Below, one piece after another: positions 49,292-57,557 of a stretch of 64,000 bases of DNA. The stretch is from JABIDZ01 sp964619405 (GTDB lineage Archaea; Iainarchaeota; Iainarchaeia; Iainarchaeales; JAAZKV01): NCBI GenBank assembly GCA_964619405.1, contig CAZUCF010000002.1:1-64000 (forward strand), given 5' to 3'. Every line of letters begins with the position of its first letter. The stretch's first letter is position 1. A model generated the notes under the pieces. That model was not told the DNA's origin and did not search any database. It saw only the letters and a list, made by a program, of their open reading frames with translations. The position numbers and the translations under genes were made by a program.

Positions 49292-52159
49292 ATGGATTTT
49301 CAAAGCATACAAAAAAAATGGCAAATTTCTTGGGAAGAAGCAAAACTGTTTGAAATAGAGCCTGATTCTAAAAAAGAAAAGTTTTTCATGACAATTCCTT
49401 ACCCTTACATTTCTGGTTCATTACATATTGGGCACGCAAGAGTTGTTACTGAAGCAGATGTTTTTTCTAGGTTTCAAAGAATGGTTGGTAAAAATGTTTT
49501 GTACCCAATAGCATTCCATATTTCGGGTACACCCGTTCTTGGAATATCATTGGCTATAAAAAACGGGGACAAGAAAAAAATTGATTTGTATAAGGGGTAT
49601 GTTAGGGGCTATGAAAATAATGAAGACAAAATTGAAGAAATAATAAGGTCTTTTGAGGACCCACAAAAAATAGTTGATTATTTTATTCCAAAAATGATGG
49701 CCGAGTTTAAAACATTGGGTTTGAGTGTTGATTGGAGGCGCTCGTATACTTCTGGGAGCCCAGAACACCAAGCATTAGTTGAATGGCAATTCAAAAAATA
49801 CAAAGAACAAAATTATTTAGTGCAAGGAAAGTACCCAATTCTTTTTAGTATTACTTTGGATAATGCGGTTGGTGAAGATGATATTGTTGATGGTGATACT
49901 AACCCAGTTGAATTACAAGAATTTGTTGGAATAAAATTTGGATTTGAAGATGGTTATTTAGTTGCAGCAACACTTCGCCCAGAAACGATGTACGGTCAAA
50001 CAAACATGTGGGTTCACCCAAATGTTAATTATGTTAAAGTAAAAGTTGATAACGAATTTTGGTTTGTTTCAAAAGAGTGTGCTAAGAAATTAGAATTTCA
50101 GGATCACAAAGTAAAAATAATAAAAGAAATTCCTGGAAAATATTTTATTGGAAAAAATTGTTTTGCACCATTTGTTGAAAGAGAGATTCCAATTTTGCCT
50201 TCAATTCATTGTGATTCAGAAATTGGTACTGGGATAGTTACTTGTGTTCCAAGTGATGCTCCATTTGATTATATTTCTCTAAAAGAATTGTGGGATTCAA
50301 AAGAATTGTGTTCAAAATATGAGTTAGATCATGAAAAAATAAAATCAATTAAATTAATTCCTATTATTGATTCGAAAGGGTATGGTAAGTTCCCTGGAAA
50401 AGAAATTTGTGAAAAAAACAAAATCACAAAACTTTCGCAAGAAGATGAATTACAAAAAGCTACTCAAGAAATATATAAGGCTGGTTTTCACACTGGAAAA
50501 ATGTTGGATAATTGTGGACCTTACAAAGGAATGAGTGTTTTTGATGCAAAAGACAAAATGAAGCAAGTTCTAATTGATAATAAAAAAGCAATTGTGTTTT
50601 TTGAAACATCAAGAAAAGCACAGTCAAGGGATGGTGGAAAAATAATTGTTGCAGTCTTAGATAATCAATGGTTCCTTGATTTTAACGCAAAGGGTTGGAA
50701 AAAATTGGCAAACAAATCTTTAAAAAAAATTGTTTTGTGGCCTGAAAAATATAGGAAACAATTTGAAGATGTTTTTGAGTGGTTGGATAAAAGGCCTTGC
50801 GCGAGAATGCGTGGTTTGGGAACAAAACTTCCGTTTGATAAAAAATGGGTTATTGAATCGCTTTCGGATTCAACAATTTATATGGCTCTTTATCCTATTG
50901 CTCATTTGATAAACGAAAATAATATTAAAAAAGAGCAATTAAATTCAGATTTTTTTGAATATGTGATGAAATCAATTGGTGAAATAAAAAATGTTGCAAA
51001 GTCAACAGGAATTGAAATATCTTTGCTTGAAAAAATGAATAAAGAGTGGAATTACTGGTATCCTTTTGATCACAGACACACTTTTCCCGCACACTTATCA
51101 AACCATTTGTCTTTCATGATTTTCGCTCATTGTGCTTGTTTTGGGGAAAAGCATTGGCCAAAAAGAATTTCTTTCCATGGAATGGTTATTTCTGGGGGAG
51201 AAAAAATGTCTAAAAGCAAGGGAAATGTTGTTACCCTACTTGAAATAAACGAGAAATATGGGGCAGATGCTTTTAGAGCTTTTATGTGTAATTCAACAAG
51301 TGTTGAGAGTACTTTTAATTGGGATTCTGATAAAGTTGAATTAATGAAAAATAATTTGAATAATTTGTTTGAATTAATTAAAAACATTGAAGAAAATAGT
51401 GAGGAAAATGATTCTTACAAAAAATATGAATCATTTATTTCTAAAACTGAAAAAGCAGTAAAAAAAGCAACAATTGCAATTAAAAAAATGGATCTTAGAG
51501 TTTACTCAAATGTTATTCTATATGATATTTTAAATAATTACAAAAAAGTTAAAACAATTGCAAGCGAGAAAGATTTGAAATCAATTAATAATTATATTGG
51601 AAGCAAGTGGATAAGATTAATTGCTCCGCTCGTACCACATTTGGCTGAAGAATTATGGGCTATAAAAAACAAGGGTTTTGTTTCATTATCAGAGTGGCCA
51701 AAGTACAATGAAGAATTAATTGATGAGCAATTAGAAAGAATAGAATCAATAATTGATATTGTTAGACAAGATATTCTAAAAATAAAAGTGTTAGCAAAAC
51801 TAGAAAAGGTTTCTAGCGTAAAAATTATTGTTGCTCCAAAATGGAAGTGGAAAGCAATAGAATTAGTAAAAAAAGCTTGTAAAGAAAAACCTGACTTTGG
51901 TTTAGCAATGAAAACACTAATGGAAAAAGATGAATTCAAAAAGCATGGTTCTGAAATACAAGGGTTCCTAAAAGTAGTAATGAATAAGTATGCTGATTTA
52001 CAATTTGTGGAAGAGTTTGATGAGAAAACAATTTTAGAGGAAGCAAAAATTGTTCTTGAAAAAGAATTTGGTAAAATAGAAATTGAATCAGCTGAAGAAA
52101 GTAATGAACAAAAAGCAAAAAATGCTTTTCCAACAAAACCAGCTTTGATAGTACAATGA
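49292..52159 (+). CDS. leuS: Leucyl-tRNA synthetase (archaeal type)
   Basis: A class I synthetase of 955 residues. It has PYPYISGSLHIGHARV (HIGH motif), a CP1 editing domain (TLRPETMYGQTNMWVHP), the KMSKS motif in ISGGEKMSKSKGNVV, and a long C-terminal tRNA-binding part. It is the archaeal/eukaryotic form, close to full length. It starts 38 bp after the second radical SAM gene. Confidence 0.97.
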   Translation: MDFQSIQKKWQISWEEAKLFEIEPDSKKEKFFMTIPYPYISGSLHIGHARVVTEADVFSRFQRMVGKNVLYPIAFHISGTPVLGISLAIKNGDKKKIDLYKGYVRGYENNEDKIEEIIRSFEDPQKIVDYFIPKMMAEFKTLGLSVDWRRSYTSGSPEHQALVEWQFKKYKEQNYLVQGKYPILFSITLDNAVGEDDIVDGDTNPVELQEFVGIKFGFEDGYLVAATLRPETMYGQTNMWVHPNVNYVKVKVDNEFWFVSKECAKKLEFQDHKVKIIKEIPGKYFIGKNCFAPFVEREIPILPSIHCDSEIGTGIVTCVPSDAPFDYISLKELWDSKELCSKYELDHEKIKSIKLIPIIDSKGYGKFPGKEICEKNKITKLSQEDELQKATQEIYKAGFHTGKMLDNCGPYKGMSVFDAKDKMKQVLIDNKKAIVFFETSRKAQSRDGGKIIVAVLDNQWFLDFNAKGWKKLANKSLKKIVLWPEKYRKQFEDVFEWLDKRPCARMRGLGTKLPFDKKWVIESLSDSTIYMALYPIAHLINENNIKKEQLNSDFFEYVMKSIGEIKNVAKSTGIEISLLEKMNKEWNYWYPFDHRHTFPAHLSNHLSFMIFAHCACFGEKHWPKRISFHGMVISGGEKMSKSKGNVVTLLEINEKYGADAFRAFMCNSTSVESTFNWDSDKVELMKNNLNNLFELIKNIEENSEENDSYKKYESFISKTEKAVKKATIAIKKMDLRVYSNVILYDILNNYKKVKTIASEKDLKSINNYIGSKWIRLIAPLVPHLAEELWAIKNKGFVSLSEWPKYNEELIDEQLERIESIIDIVRQDILKIKVLAKLEKVSSVKIIVAPKWKWKAIELVKKACKEKPDFGLAMKTLMEKDEFKKHGSEIQGFLKVVMNKYADLQFVEEFDEKTILEEAKIVLEKEFGKIEIESAEESNEQKAKNAFPTKPALIVQ

Positions 52160-52456
52160 TTAAATCAAATTCAATTTTTCTAAAATTAATTTTAATTCTC
52201 TGTAATCATGTTTTCTTTCTAGTATTGTGATTAAGAAAACTTCTTTATTAATCAAAGTGTAAACTGCTTTTTTTTCTATTCCTTTATCATTGAATCTAAT
52301 TCTAAATAATTTTACTTTAAAACCAGTTAACGCTTTGTTGTGAAAAAGGGTTTTCTTTTACTAAAAAAGTTTTTTTGTTAATTGTTTTTTAGTTTTTTCA
52401 GATAAATTATTTACTTCTTACATGAAAATATTTGATGGGTTTAAATAATAATTCAT
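52160..52456 (-). pseudogene. RelE-like toxin gene with multiple lesions
   Basis: ATG at 52456 overlaps the antitoxin stop (ATGA), the normal coupled start, and reads MNYYLNPSNIFM then TAA (52420-52418), EVNNLSEKTKKQLTKKLF and TAG. A KENPF segment follows in another frame, and the original frame resumes with HNKALTGFKVKLFRIRFND ... LITILERKHDYREL, the RelE C-terminal half, to TAA at 52160. Thus there is one clear nonsense codon and two compensating shifts, or three in-frame stops. Confidence 0.85.
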
Positions 52457-52698
52457 TTTTTAGCACCGCGAACTTTAAATAAGTCCTTTTCGGTACCAAG
52501 CGGAAATTTTCCCTGTTCAATTCCTTCAACCATTTTTGTTAGAAAAAAATGTTCTTTCGGAGTTAATTCAGGATCAATCTTATCTCTAATAGATTCTCGT
52601 ATTAATTCTTGAATATTAGCATAACCATTTTTTTGAGAAAATGTTTGCGCTTTCTTCAACAATGTTTTTGGTAATCTAACATTTACTTGTGCATTCAT
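52453..52698 (-). CDS. RHH-type antitoxin, partner of the broken RelE
   Basis: From ATG at 52698 the protein is about 81 residues: MNAQVNVRLPKTLLKKAQTF and the helix NGYANIQELIRESIRDKI form a ribbon-helix-helix DNA-binding fold, followed by a tail (EHFFLTKMVEGIEQGKFPLG) for toxin binding. The frame is intact while its toxin is not, so it may be a stand-alone antitoxin or regulator now. Confidence 0.8.
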   Translation of the reverse strand: MNAQVNVRLPKTLLKKAQTFSQKNGYANIQELIRESIRDKIDPELTPKEHFFLTKMVEGIEQGKFPLGTEKDLFKVRGAKK

Positions 52699-52722
52699 AA
52701 TACCATTTGATACCAATAAATA

Positions 52723-53010
52723 TTAAATACTTTTCTCTTCGATTAATTCTTCACAAATTTCTTTGTTAAAATCCTCAAAACCTTTTAATCTCACTAACCA
52801 CCCTTCAACAAGAATTAGTTTGGATTCCTCCAAATCTTTTAGAGTATTCTCTAACAACAAATAATTTTGATTGGAAAAACAAAGCAACTCGTCTTTTGAA
52901 TAATATTTTTTTTCATTCATTAAAACAAATAATATTTTTTCATGTATGTTACAAAAATTTTTGTGCTCTGAAGCTTTTTTCAAATACGCATTTTGTATTA
53001 CTGTTAACAT
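52723..53010 (-). CDS. Small winged-helix-like protein
   Basis: A 95-residue protein with helices around IHEKILFVLMNEKKYYSKDELL, a turn, ENTLKDLEESKLILVEGWLVRLKG, resembling a winged-helix domain. No family recognised. Its ATG overlaps the end of the next upstream small gene (TAATG), so they are coupled. It is 24 bp from the RHH antitoxin gene. Confidence 0.55.
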   Translation of the reverse strand: MLTVIQNAYLKKASEHKNFCNIHEKILFVLMNEKKYYSKDELLCFSNQNYLLLENTLKDLEESKLILVEGWLVRLKGFEDFNKEICEELIEEKSI

Positions 53011-53189
53011 TATGGGCCACCAAAAATTTTTGAGTGGGGAGTCTCAAAATTCTTAAAAAAAAGTTTTTTATCGTTTGTAGAGTGTCTTACGAGAAAATAG
53101 TTTTTTTTAATGTTATCAAAAATTATTTTTTTTATTTCACTTTCTTTTTCATAAAGAACAATTTTTTCTAAAAACAATTCTTCTTTCAT
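53010..53189 (-). CDS. Small protein upstream of the winged-helix gene
   Basis: A 59-residue frame MKEELFLEKIVLYEKESEI ... KNYFLVRHSTNDKKLFFK ... FGGP, ending in TAATG shared with the next gene's start. Normal amino-acid use and the tight coupling support a real gene, too short for usual ORF cutoffs. Function unknown. The sequence 53190-53367 to its right is AT-rich without a gene. Confidence 0.5.
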   Translation of the reverse strand: MKEELFLEKIVLYEKESEIKKIIFDNIKKNYFLVRHSTNDKKLFFKNFETPHSKIFGGP

Positions 53190-53367
53190 TACAATTATGC
53201 TGTTTAAGGCATTAATATATGGTTGGTAGAAAAAAGTTCAACTAAAAAGTTGATTTTTGAAATAGTTGCTCGGCATGAAACTTGTGAAGAATTTTTAATT
53301 GTTTTCAAAATAAATATTATTAAAAATAGTTATATTGATATAATCATTTGGTGGTTTTGTGGTTGAA

Positions 53368-53580
53368 ATGGAACTAGTAATAAAAAAATGGGGTCGTTCT
53401 TTTGGAGCAGTTATTCCAATGGAGAAAGCAAAACAATTAAATTTAAAAGAAAATGATGTTGTTAGAGCTGAATTACTTAGAAAAAAAAATCCTTTAGAGA
53501 GTACTTTTGGTATTTTAAAAATGAAAACACCTACTGAAAAATTATTGGCTGACTCTGATAAGGAGTGTTGGAATGAGTAA
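53368..53580 (+). CDS. AbrB-like antitoxin
   Basis: About 70 residues: ELVIKKWGRSFGAVIPMEKAKQLNLKENDVVRAE is the swapped-hairpin AbrB/MazE DNA-binding domain, followed by an acidic tail (ADSDKECWNE). The end overlaps the PIN gene by 8 bp. ATG at 53368 is used; a GTG three codons earlier is possible. Confidence 0.85.
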   Translation: MELVIKKWGRSFGAVIPMEKAKQLNLKENDVVRAELLRKKNPLESTFGILKMKTPTEKLLADSDKECWNE

Positions 53581-53935
53581 TTTTTTCTTTTTAGACACTT
53601 ATGCGATTTTTGAAATAATATTTGGTAACAAAAGTTATGAAAAATTTAAAGATAAATTGTTAGTAACATCAATTTTTAATTTAGCTGAATTAAATTATAA
53701 TTTAAAAAAAGATTTTTCAAAAGGAGTTTCTGATAGATTAACAAAAGAATATTCTGAAATATTAGAGGATATTGAAATTGATGATTTGATTCTGGCTTCT
53801 GATTTACGAACAAAAAACAGAAAATTATCTCTACCAGATTGTATTGGTTATGTTGTTGCAAAAAGAATCGGTGCAAAGTTTCTTACAGGTGACAAAGAAT
53901 TTGAAAAAATGAGTAATGTTGAATTTGTTAAATGA
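53573..53935 (+). CDS. VapC-like PIN-domain toxin
   Basis: A 120-residue PIN protein: FFLDTYAIFEII (first Asp), FNLAELNYNLK (Glu), and SLPDCIGYVVAKRIGAKFLTGDKEF (two further acidic positions). All four acidic active-site positions seem kept, so it is likely an active RNase. Paired with the upstream AbrB-like antitoxin, a common archaeal VapBC form. Confidence 0.87.
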   Translation: MSNFFFLDTYAIFEIIFGNKSYEKFKDKLLVTSIFNLAELNYNLKKDFSKGVSDRLTKEYSEILEDIEIDDLILASDLRTKNRKLSLPDCIGYVVAKRIGAKFLTGDKEFEKMSNVEFVK

Positions 53936-54028
53936 ATTGATAATTTATTAAAGCCAAATTTTTTTGTAATTTTTTTAACATATCTTAAAAAATTAGCATT
54001 TAAAAGACTTTTTTGATTTAATTTTGTT

Positions 54029-55672
54029 ATGGCTAAAAGGATTCTTGTTACTAGTGCTTTGCCCTATGTTAATAATATTCCTCACTTAGGAAATTTAATT
54101 GGTTCTGTTTTGAGTGCGGATTGTTATGCGAGGTATCAAAGATTAAAAGGCAATGAAGTATTATTTGTTTTAGGAACAGACGAGTATGGTACTACAGCAG
54201 AAATAAAGGCAAAAGAAGAAGGGGTAACAGTAAGAGAATTAGTTGACAAGTATTTCAAAATTCATAAAACTATTTATGATTGGTTTCAAACTAGTTATGA
54301 TTGTTTGGGTAGAACAACAAGTGATGAAAACAAAAAGATTGCTCAAGAAATTTTTTTGAAATTGTTTGAAAACAAAATAATAATTGAAAAAGAAGTTGAA
54401 CAATTATTTTCAGAGAAAAGCAATTCTTTTTTGAGTGATAGGTTCGTTGAAGGAAAATGCCCTAACTGTGGTTTTGAACAAGCGCGAGGAGACCAATGTG
54501 ATAAATGTGGGAAATTATTGGATCAAAAAGATTTGATTAATCCTAAGAGCAAGATTGATGGTAGTACTCCAATAATGAAGAAAACAAAGCACTTGTATGT
54601 TGACTTAAAAAAAATGCAACCATTACTAGAAAAATTTTTTGAAGAAAGAAAAGAAAATTGGAGTTCGCAAGCATTAACAATAACAGAACAATGGTTGAAA
54701 AAAGGTTTAGAAGAAAGAAGTATTACTAGAGATCTAGAATGGGGTATTCCCGTGCCATTAAAAGGTTGGTATGGAAAAGTGTTTTATAGTTGGTTTGACG
54801 CTCCAATAGGTTACATTGGAATAACTGCTGAGTGTTTAAAAGAAAAATGGGTTGATTGGTGGAAAGCAAAAGACATTTTGTTGTACCAATTCATGGGAAA
54901 AGATAATGTTCCATTTCACTCTATAATGTTCCCTGCTTACTTAATTGGGGCAAAAGATAATTACCATGTAATAGATGTTCTTGACTCAACGGCATACATT
55001 AATTATGAGGGTGGAAAATTTTCTAAGAGTAATAACATTGGTGTTTTTGGTAGTGATGCTATTGAATCAGGAATAAAATCTGATTTGTGGCGTTATTATT
55101 TGTTTAGGGTTAGGCCAGAAGATAATGATACTGATTTTTCTTGGAGTGATTTTGAAGCAAAAATAAATAACGAGTTAGTTGGTAATTTGGGTAACTTTGT
55201 TAACAGAGTTATTTCCTTAACAGAAAAATTTTTTGATGGAAAAAAACCTTTTAAAACAAAAAGTTATTTGAATAAAGAATTACAAAAATTGTTAGAAGAG
55301 TATTTTGTTTTAATGGATAAGAGTAGGGAAAAAGATGCTTTAATGAAGGCTAATGAAATATCTTCTCTCGGAAACAAATTTTTGCAAGATAACGAACCCT
55401 GGAAACTTGTTAAAGAAAACAAAGAAAAAGCTGGTGAAATAATTGCTGAGGGAATAGAATTATTAAAAATTTTGGCTTTAGTTTACAACCCATTTATTCC
55501 AGAGTCAAGTAAAAAAATAGCAAGTATTGTTAATTTTGATTTAAAAAATGGTTTTGAAAAAGTTTTTGTTGGTTTGAAAGAGGAAACAAAAATTATTAAT
55601 GTTGGAATCTTATTTGAAAAACTAGAAAAAGAAAAGATTGATGAACTTAGGAAAAAATTTTCTGGAAAATAA
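54029..55672 (+). CDS. metG: Methionyl-tRNA synthetase
   Basis: A class I enzyme of 547 residues. Landmarks: SALPYVNNIPHLGNLIGS (HIGH motif), VLGTDEYGTTAEIKA, a zinc knuckle CPNCGFEQARGDQCDKCGKLL, and GGKFSKSNNIGVFG (KMSKS-type). It has the standard anticodon-binding C terminus but no extra C-terminal EMAP/OB dimerisation domain, which some archaea encode separately. The following 190 bp is T-rich without a gene. Confidence 0.96.
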   Translation: MAKRILVTSALPYVNNIPHLGNLIGSVLSADCYARYQRLKGNEVLFVLGTDEYGTTAEIKAKEEGVTVRELVDKYFKIHKTIYDWFQTSYDCLGRTTSDENKKIAQEIFLKLFENKIIIEKEVEQLFSEKSNSFLSDRFVEGKCPNCGFEQARGDQCDKCGKLLDQKDLINPKSKIDGSTPIMKKTKHLYVDLKKMQPLLEKFFEERKENWSSQALTITEQWLKKGLEERSITRDLEWGIPVPLKGWYGKVFYSWFDAPIGYIGITAECLKEKWVDWWKAKDILLYQFMGKDNVPFHSIMFPAYLIGAKDNYHVIDVLDSTAYINYEGGKFSKSNNIGVFGSDAIESGIKSDLWRYYLFRVRPEDNDTDFSWSDFEAKINNELVGNLGNFVNRVISLTEKFFDGKKPFKTKSYLNKELQKLLEEYFVLMDKSREKDALMKANEISSLGNKFLQDNEPWKLVKENKEKAGEIIAEGIELLKILALVYNPFIPESSKKIASIVNFDLKNGFEKVFVGLKEETKIINVGILFEKLEKEKIDELRKKFSGK

Positions 55673-55861
55673 ACAAGTTTTTTTTTGGATTTTTTATAAT
55701 AATCTTTTTATTATTTTTGTTTAGAAATTTATTTTATTTTATAATTTTTTTGCTTGTTAATGTATTTTTTCTATTTTTTATTTACCAATTTACTTTTTAA
55801 GCATTTCATTTTTTATTTGTTGTAATAAGACTATATTTTTAGTGTTAAAAGAGGGGTGTTT

Positions 55862-56722
55862 ATGGCTAAAAAAAGAAAAAATGTTTCAAGTGCTTCTAAA
55901 GAGCACAAAGAACATGTTGAACAAAAAAATTCTGTTAAATCATTTATTCCAAAAGATCAGAATGCTATTATGACAATGGCAATCTTTTTGATTATTGGTT
56001 TGATAGTAGGTGCATTAGTAACGTATGGTGCGTTCTCATCTGCTCCAGTTAACGAGCAAAACAATGACTTAAATAATGATTCAAACAATATAATTGGTTT
56101 GAGTGAGAGCGAGTTATCGCTAAAAGTTCAAGATTATTTAAACAATTATCTTGTAGTGGATGATACTGTTAATGCAACAATATTATCTATTAGTGAAATT
56201 GAAACCGGTTTGTACCAGTTAGATTTTGAAGTAAAAGAAAACGGTACACTTGTTGGAAATGGTTTTGTTTACTCAACTGATAATACTTTGTTCCTTGGAC
56301 AAATGTTTAATTTGAATGAACCATTAGAAATGCCTGTGCCTGTAGAAGAACCTGTTGAAGAAACTCCAGAAACAATTGAGACAAAAGAGTTTTCTGAAGA
56401 AGAAATACAACAAATAATTTCTTTTAGCAATTGTGTTGCCGAAAAAGGAATTGTTGTTTACGGCGCTAATTGGTGTGGTTACACAAACAATTTAGTAGAC
56501 AATCTTGGTGGATTTGGTTTAATTGAACCATTTTATGTTGAGTGCACTGAGGAAACTGAATTGTGTTCACAAGAGCAAATAACAGGTTACCCAACAGTAA
56601 AATTGAATGGAGAAAAAATAAATCCTGAAAGAACATTTGAAGGTTTTGCAGAAGTAACTGGTTGTACTGCTCCAACATTTGATGAAGTAGTTGAAACACA
56701 AGCATATTCTGGCGACTGTTAA
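55862..56722 (+). CDS. Membrane-anchored thioredoxin-like protein with a CxxT site
   Basis: From ATG at 55862 the protein has about 286 residues: a basic cytoplasmic start, one transmembrane helix (AIMTMAIFLIIGLIVGALVTYG, about 35-58), an Asn-rich linker, a small beta domain (90-160), and a thioredoxin fold with NWCGYT (about 205-210) and a cis-Pro GYPTVKL. The second active-site Cys is Thr, so it cannot act as a normal dithiol oxidoreductase; it may be an isomerase or use the other Cys residues (CTEETELC). It is an extracytoplasmic domain. Confidence 0.75.
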   Translation: MAKKRKNVSSASKEHKEHVEQKNSVKSFIPKDQNAIMTMAIFLIIGLIVGALVTYGAFSSAPVNEQNNDLNNDSNNIIGLSESELSLKVQDYLNNYLVVDDTVNATILSISEIETGLYQLDFEVKENGTLVGNGFVYSTDNTLFLGQMFNLNEPLEMPVPVEEPVEETPETIETKEFSEEEIQQIISFSNCVAEKGIVVYGANWCGYTNNLVDNLGGFGLIEPFYVECTEETELCSQEQITGYPTVKLNGEKINPERTFEGFAEVTGCTAPTFDEVVETQAYSGDC

Positions 56723-56733
56723 AAAAATTTTTA

Positions 56734-56759
56734 TTAGAAAAGGCAATTGCCTTTTCTAA
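56734..56759 (+). terminator. Perfect 26 bp palindrome after the thioredoxin-like gene
   Basis: TTAGAAAAGGCAA-TTGCCTTTTCTAA is a perfect inverted repeat 11 bp after the stop, followed by a run of T's. It is a clear terminator hairpin. Confidence 0.7.
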
Positions 56760-56801
56760 ACTATTTTTTAAAATTTTTGATTAAAATTTCTTTTGTTTTT
56801 A

Positions 56802-56900
56802 TTTGATTATTTTTTTTTTGTTTGATTATTTTTTTTTGTTTGATTATTTTTTTTGTTTGATTATTTTTTTTGTAATATTTTTTTTGTAGTGTTTTTTTTG
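56802..56900. repeat. T-rich tandem repeat
   Basis: About four copies of TTTGATTATTTTTTTT(T)G, then TAATATTTTTTTTGTAGTG copies, between the thioredoxin-like and DUF1405 genes. The spacer 56760-56957 has no other feature. Confidence 0.8.
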
Positions 56901-56957
56901 TAGTGTTTGTTTTTTTGTAATAGTTGTTTTTTTATTCTGTTTCATTATTATTATTTT

Positions 56958-57497
56958 ATGATAAAACTATTTGAAAACAAAAATTTCTTGTTATTATTAG
57001 CTATAACAAATTTTTGTGCAGGAGTATTTTCTATTAATTATTATTTAACACAACTAACAAGAACTGATTTTTGGTTTTGGTTATTTGTTATTGATTGCCC
57101 TTTATATGCTATTTTGTTTGGTTTATTGTTGTTATCAAGAATAAGAGAAAAAAATTTTTCTTTACCTGGGTTTATTGTAATTGTTGGTTCAATAAAATAT
57201 GGTTTGTGGACTTTGTTTGCTTTACTTGTTTCAGGAAATTTATTTAATAATGGTTTAATTATTTTTAGTCATGTTTTGTTATTATTACAAGTAATTGTTT
57301 TCTACAAATTTTTTGAGTTCAAAATAAAACATTTTTTTATTGTTATTTTGTGGTTCTTGTTAAACGATTTTTTTGATTATGTTTTGTTAACGCATCCTTT
57401 TTTTGATACAATTTTTTTTGTTGAAGTAGCATTATTTGCTATAATAACAAGTATTTTTATTCCGTTTTTTGTTGGAATATTTTTTTCAAAAAAATAG
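56958..57497 (+). CDS. DUF1405 integral membrane protein
   Basis: A protein of about 179 residues with five to six membrane helices and the pattern NFCAGVFSINYYLTQL, FWLFVIDCPLYAILFGLLLL, GFIVIVGSIKYGLWTLFALL, as in DUF1405 (prokaryotic, function unknown). ATG at 56958 (MIKLFENKN) is used; the frame is open farther upstream through T-rich sequence. Confidence 0.8.
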   Translation: MIKLFENKNFLLLLAITNFCAGVFSINYYLTQLTRTDFWFWLFVIDCPLYAILFGLLLLSRIREKNFSLPGFIVIVGSIKYGLWTLFALLVSGNLFNNGLIIFSHVLLLLQVIVFYKFFEFKIKHFFIVILWFLLNDFFDYVLLTHPFFDTIFFVEVALFAIITSIFIPFFVGIFFSKK

Positions 57498-57557
57498 TCT
57501 ATTTTTTATTATTCGGAAAACATATAAACCATTTCCCACTTACTTTTTTTGGATAAT

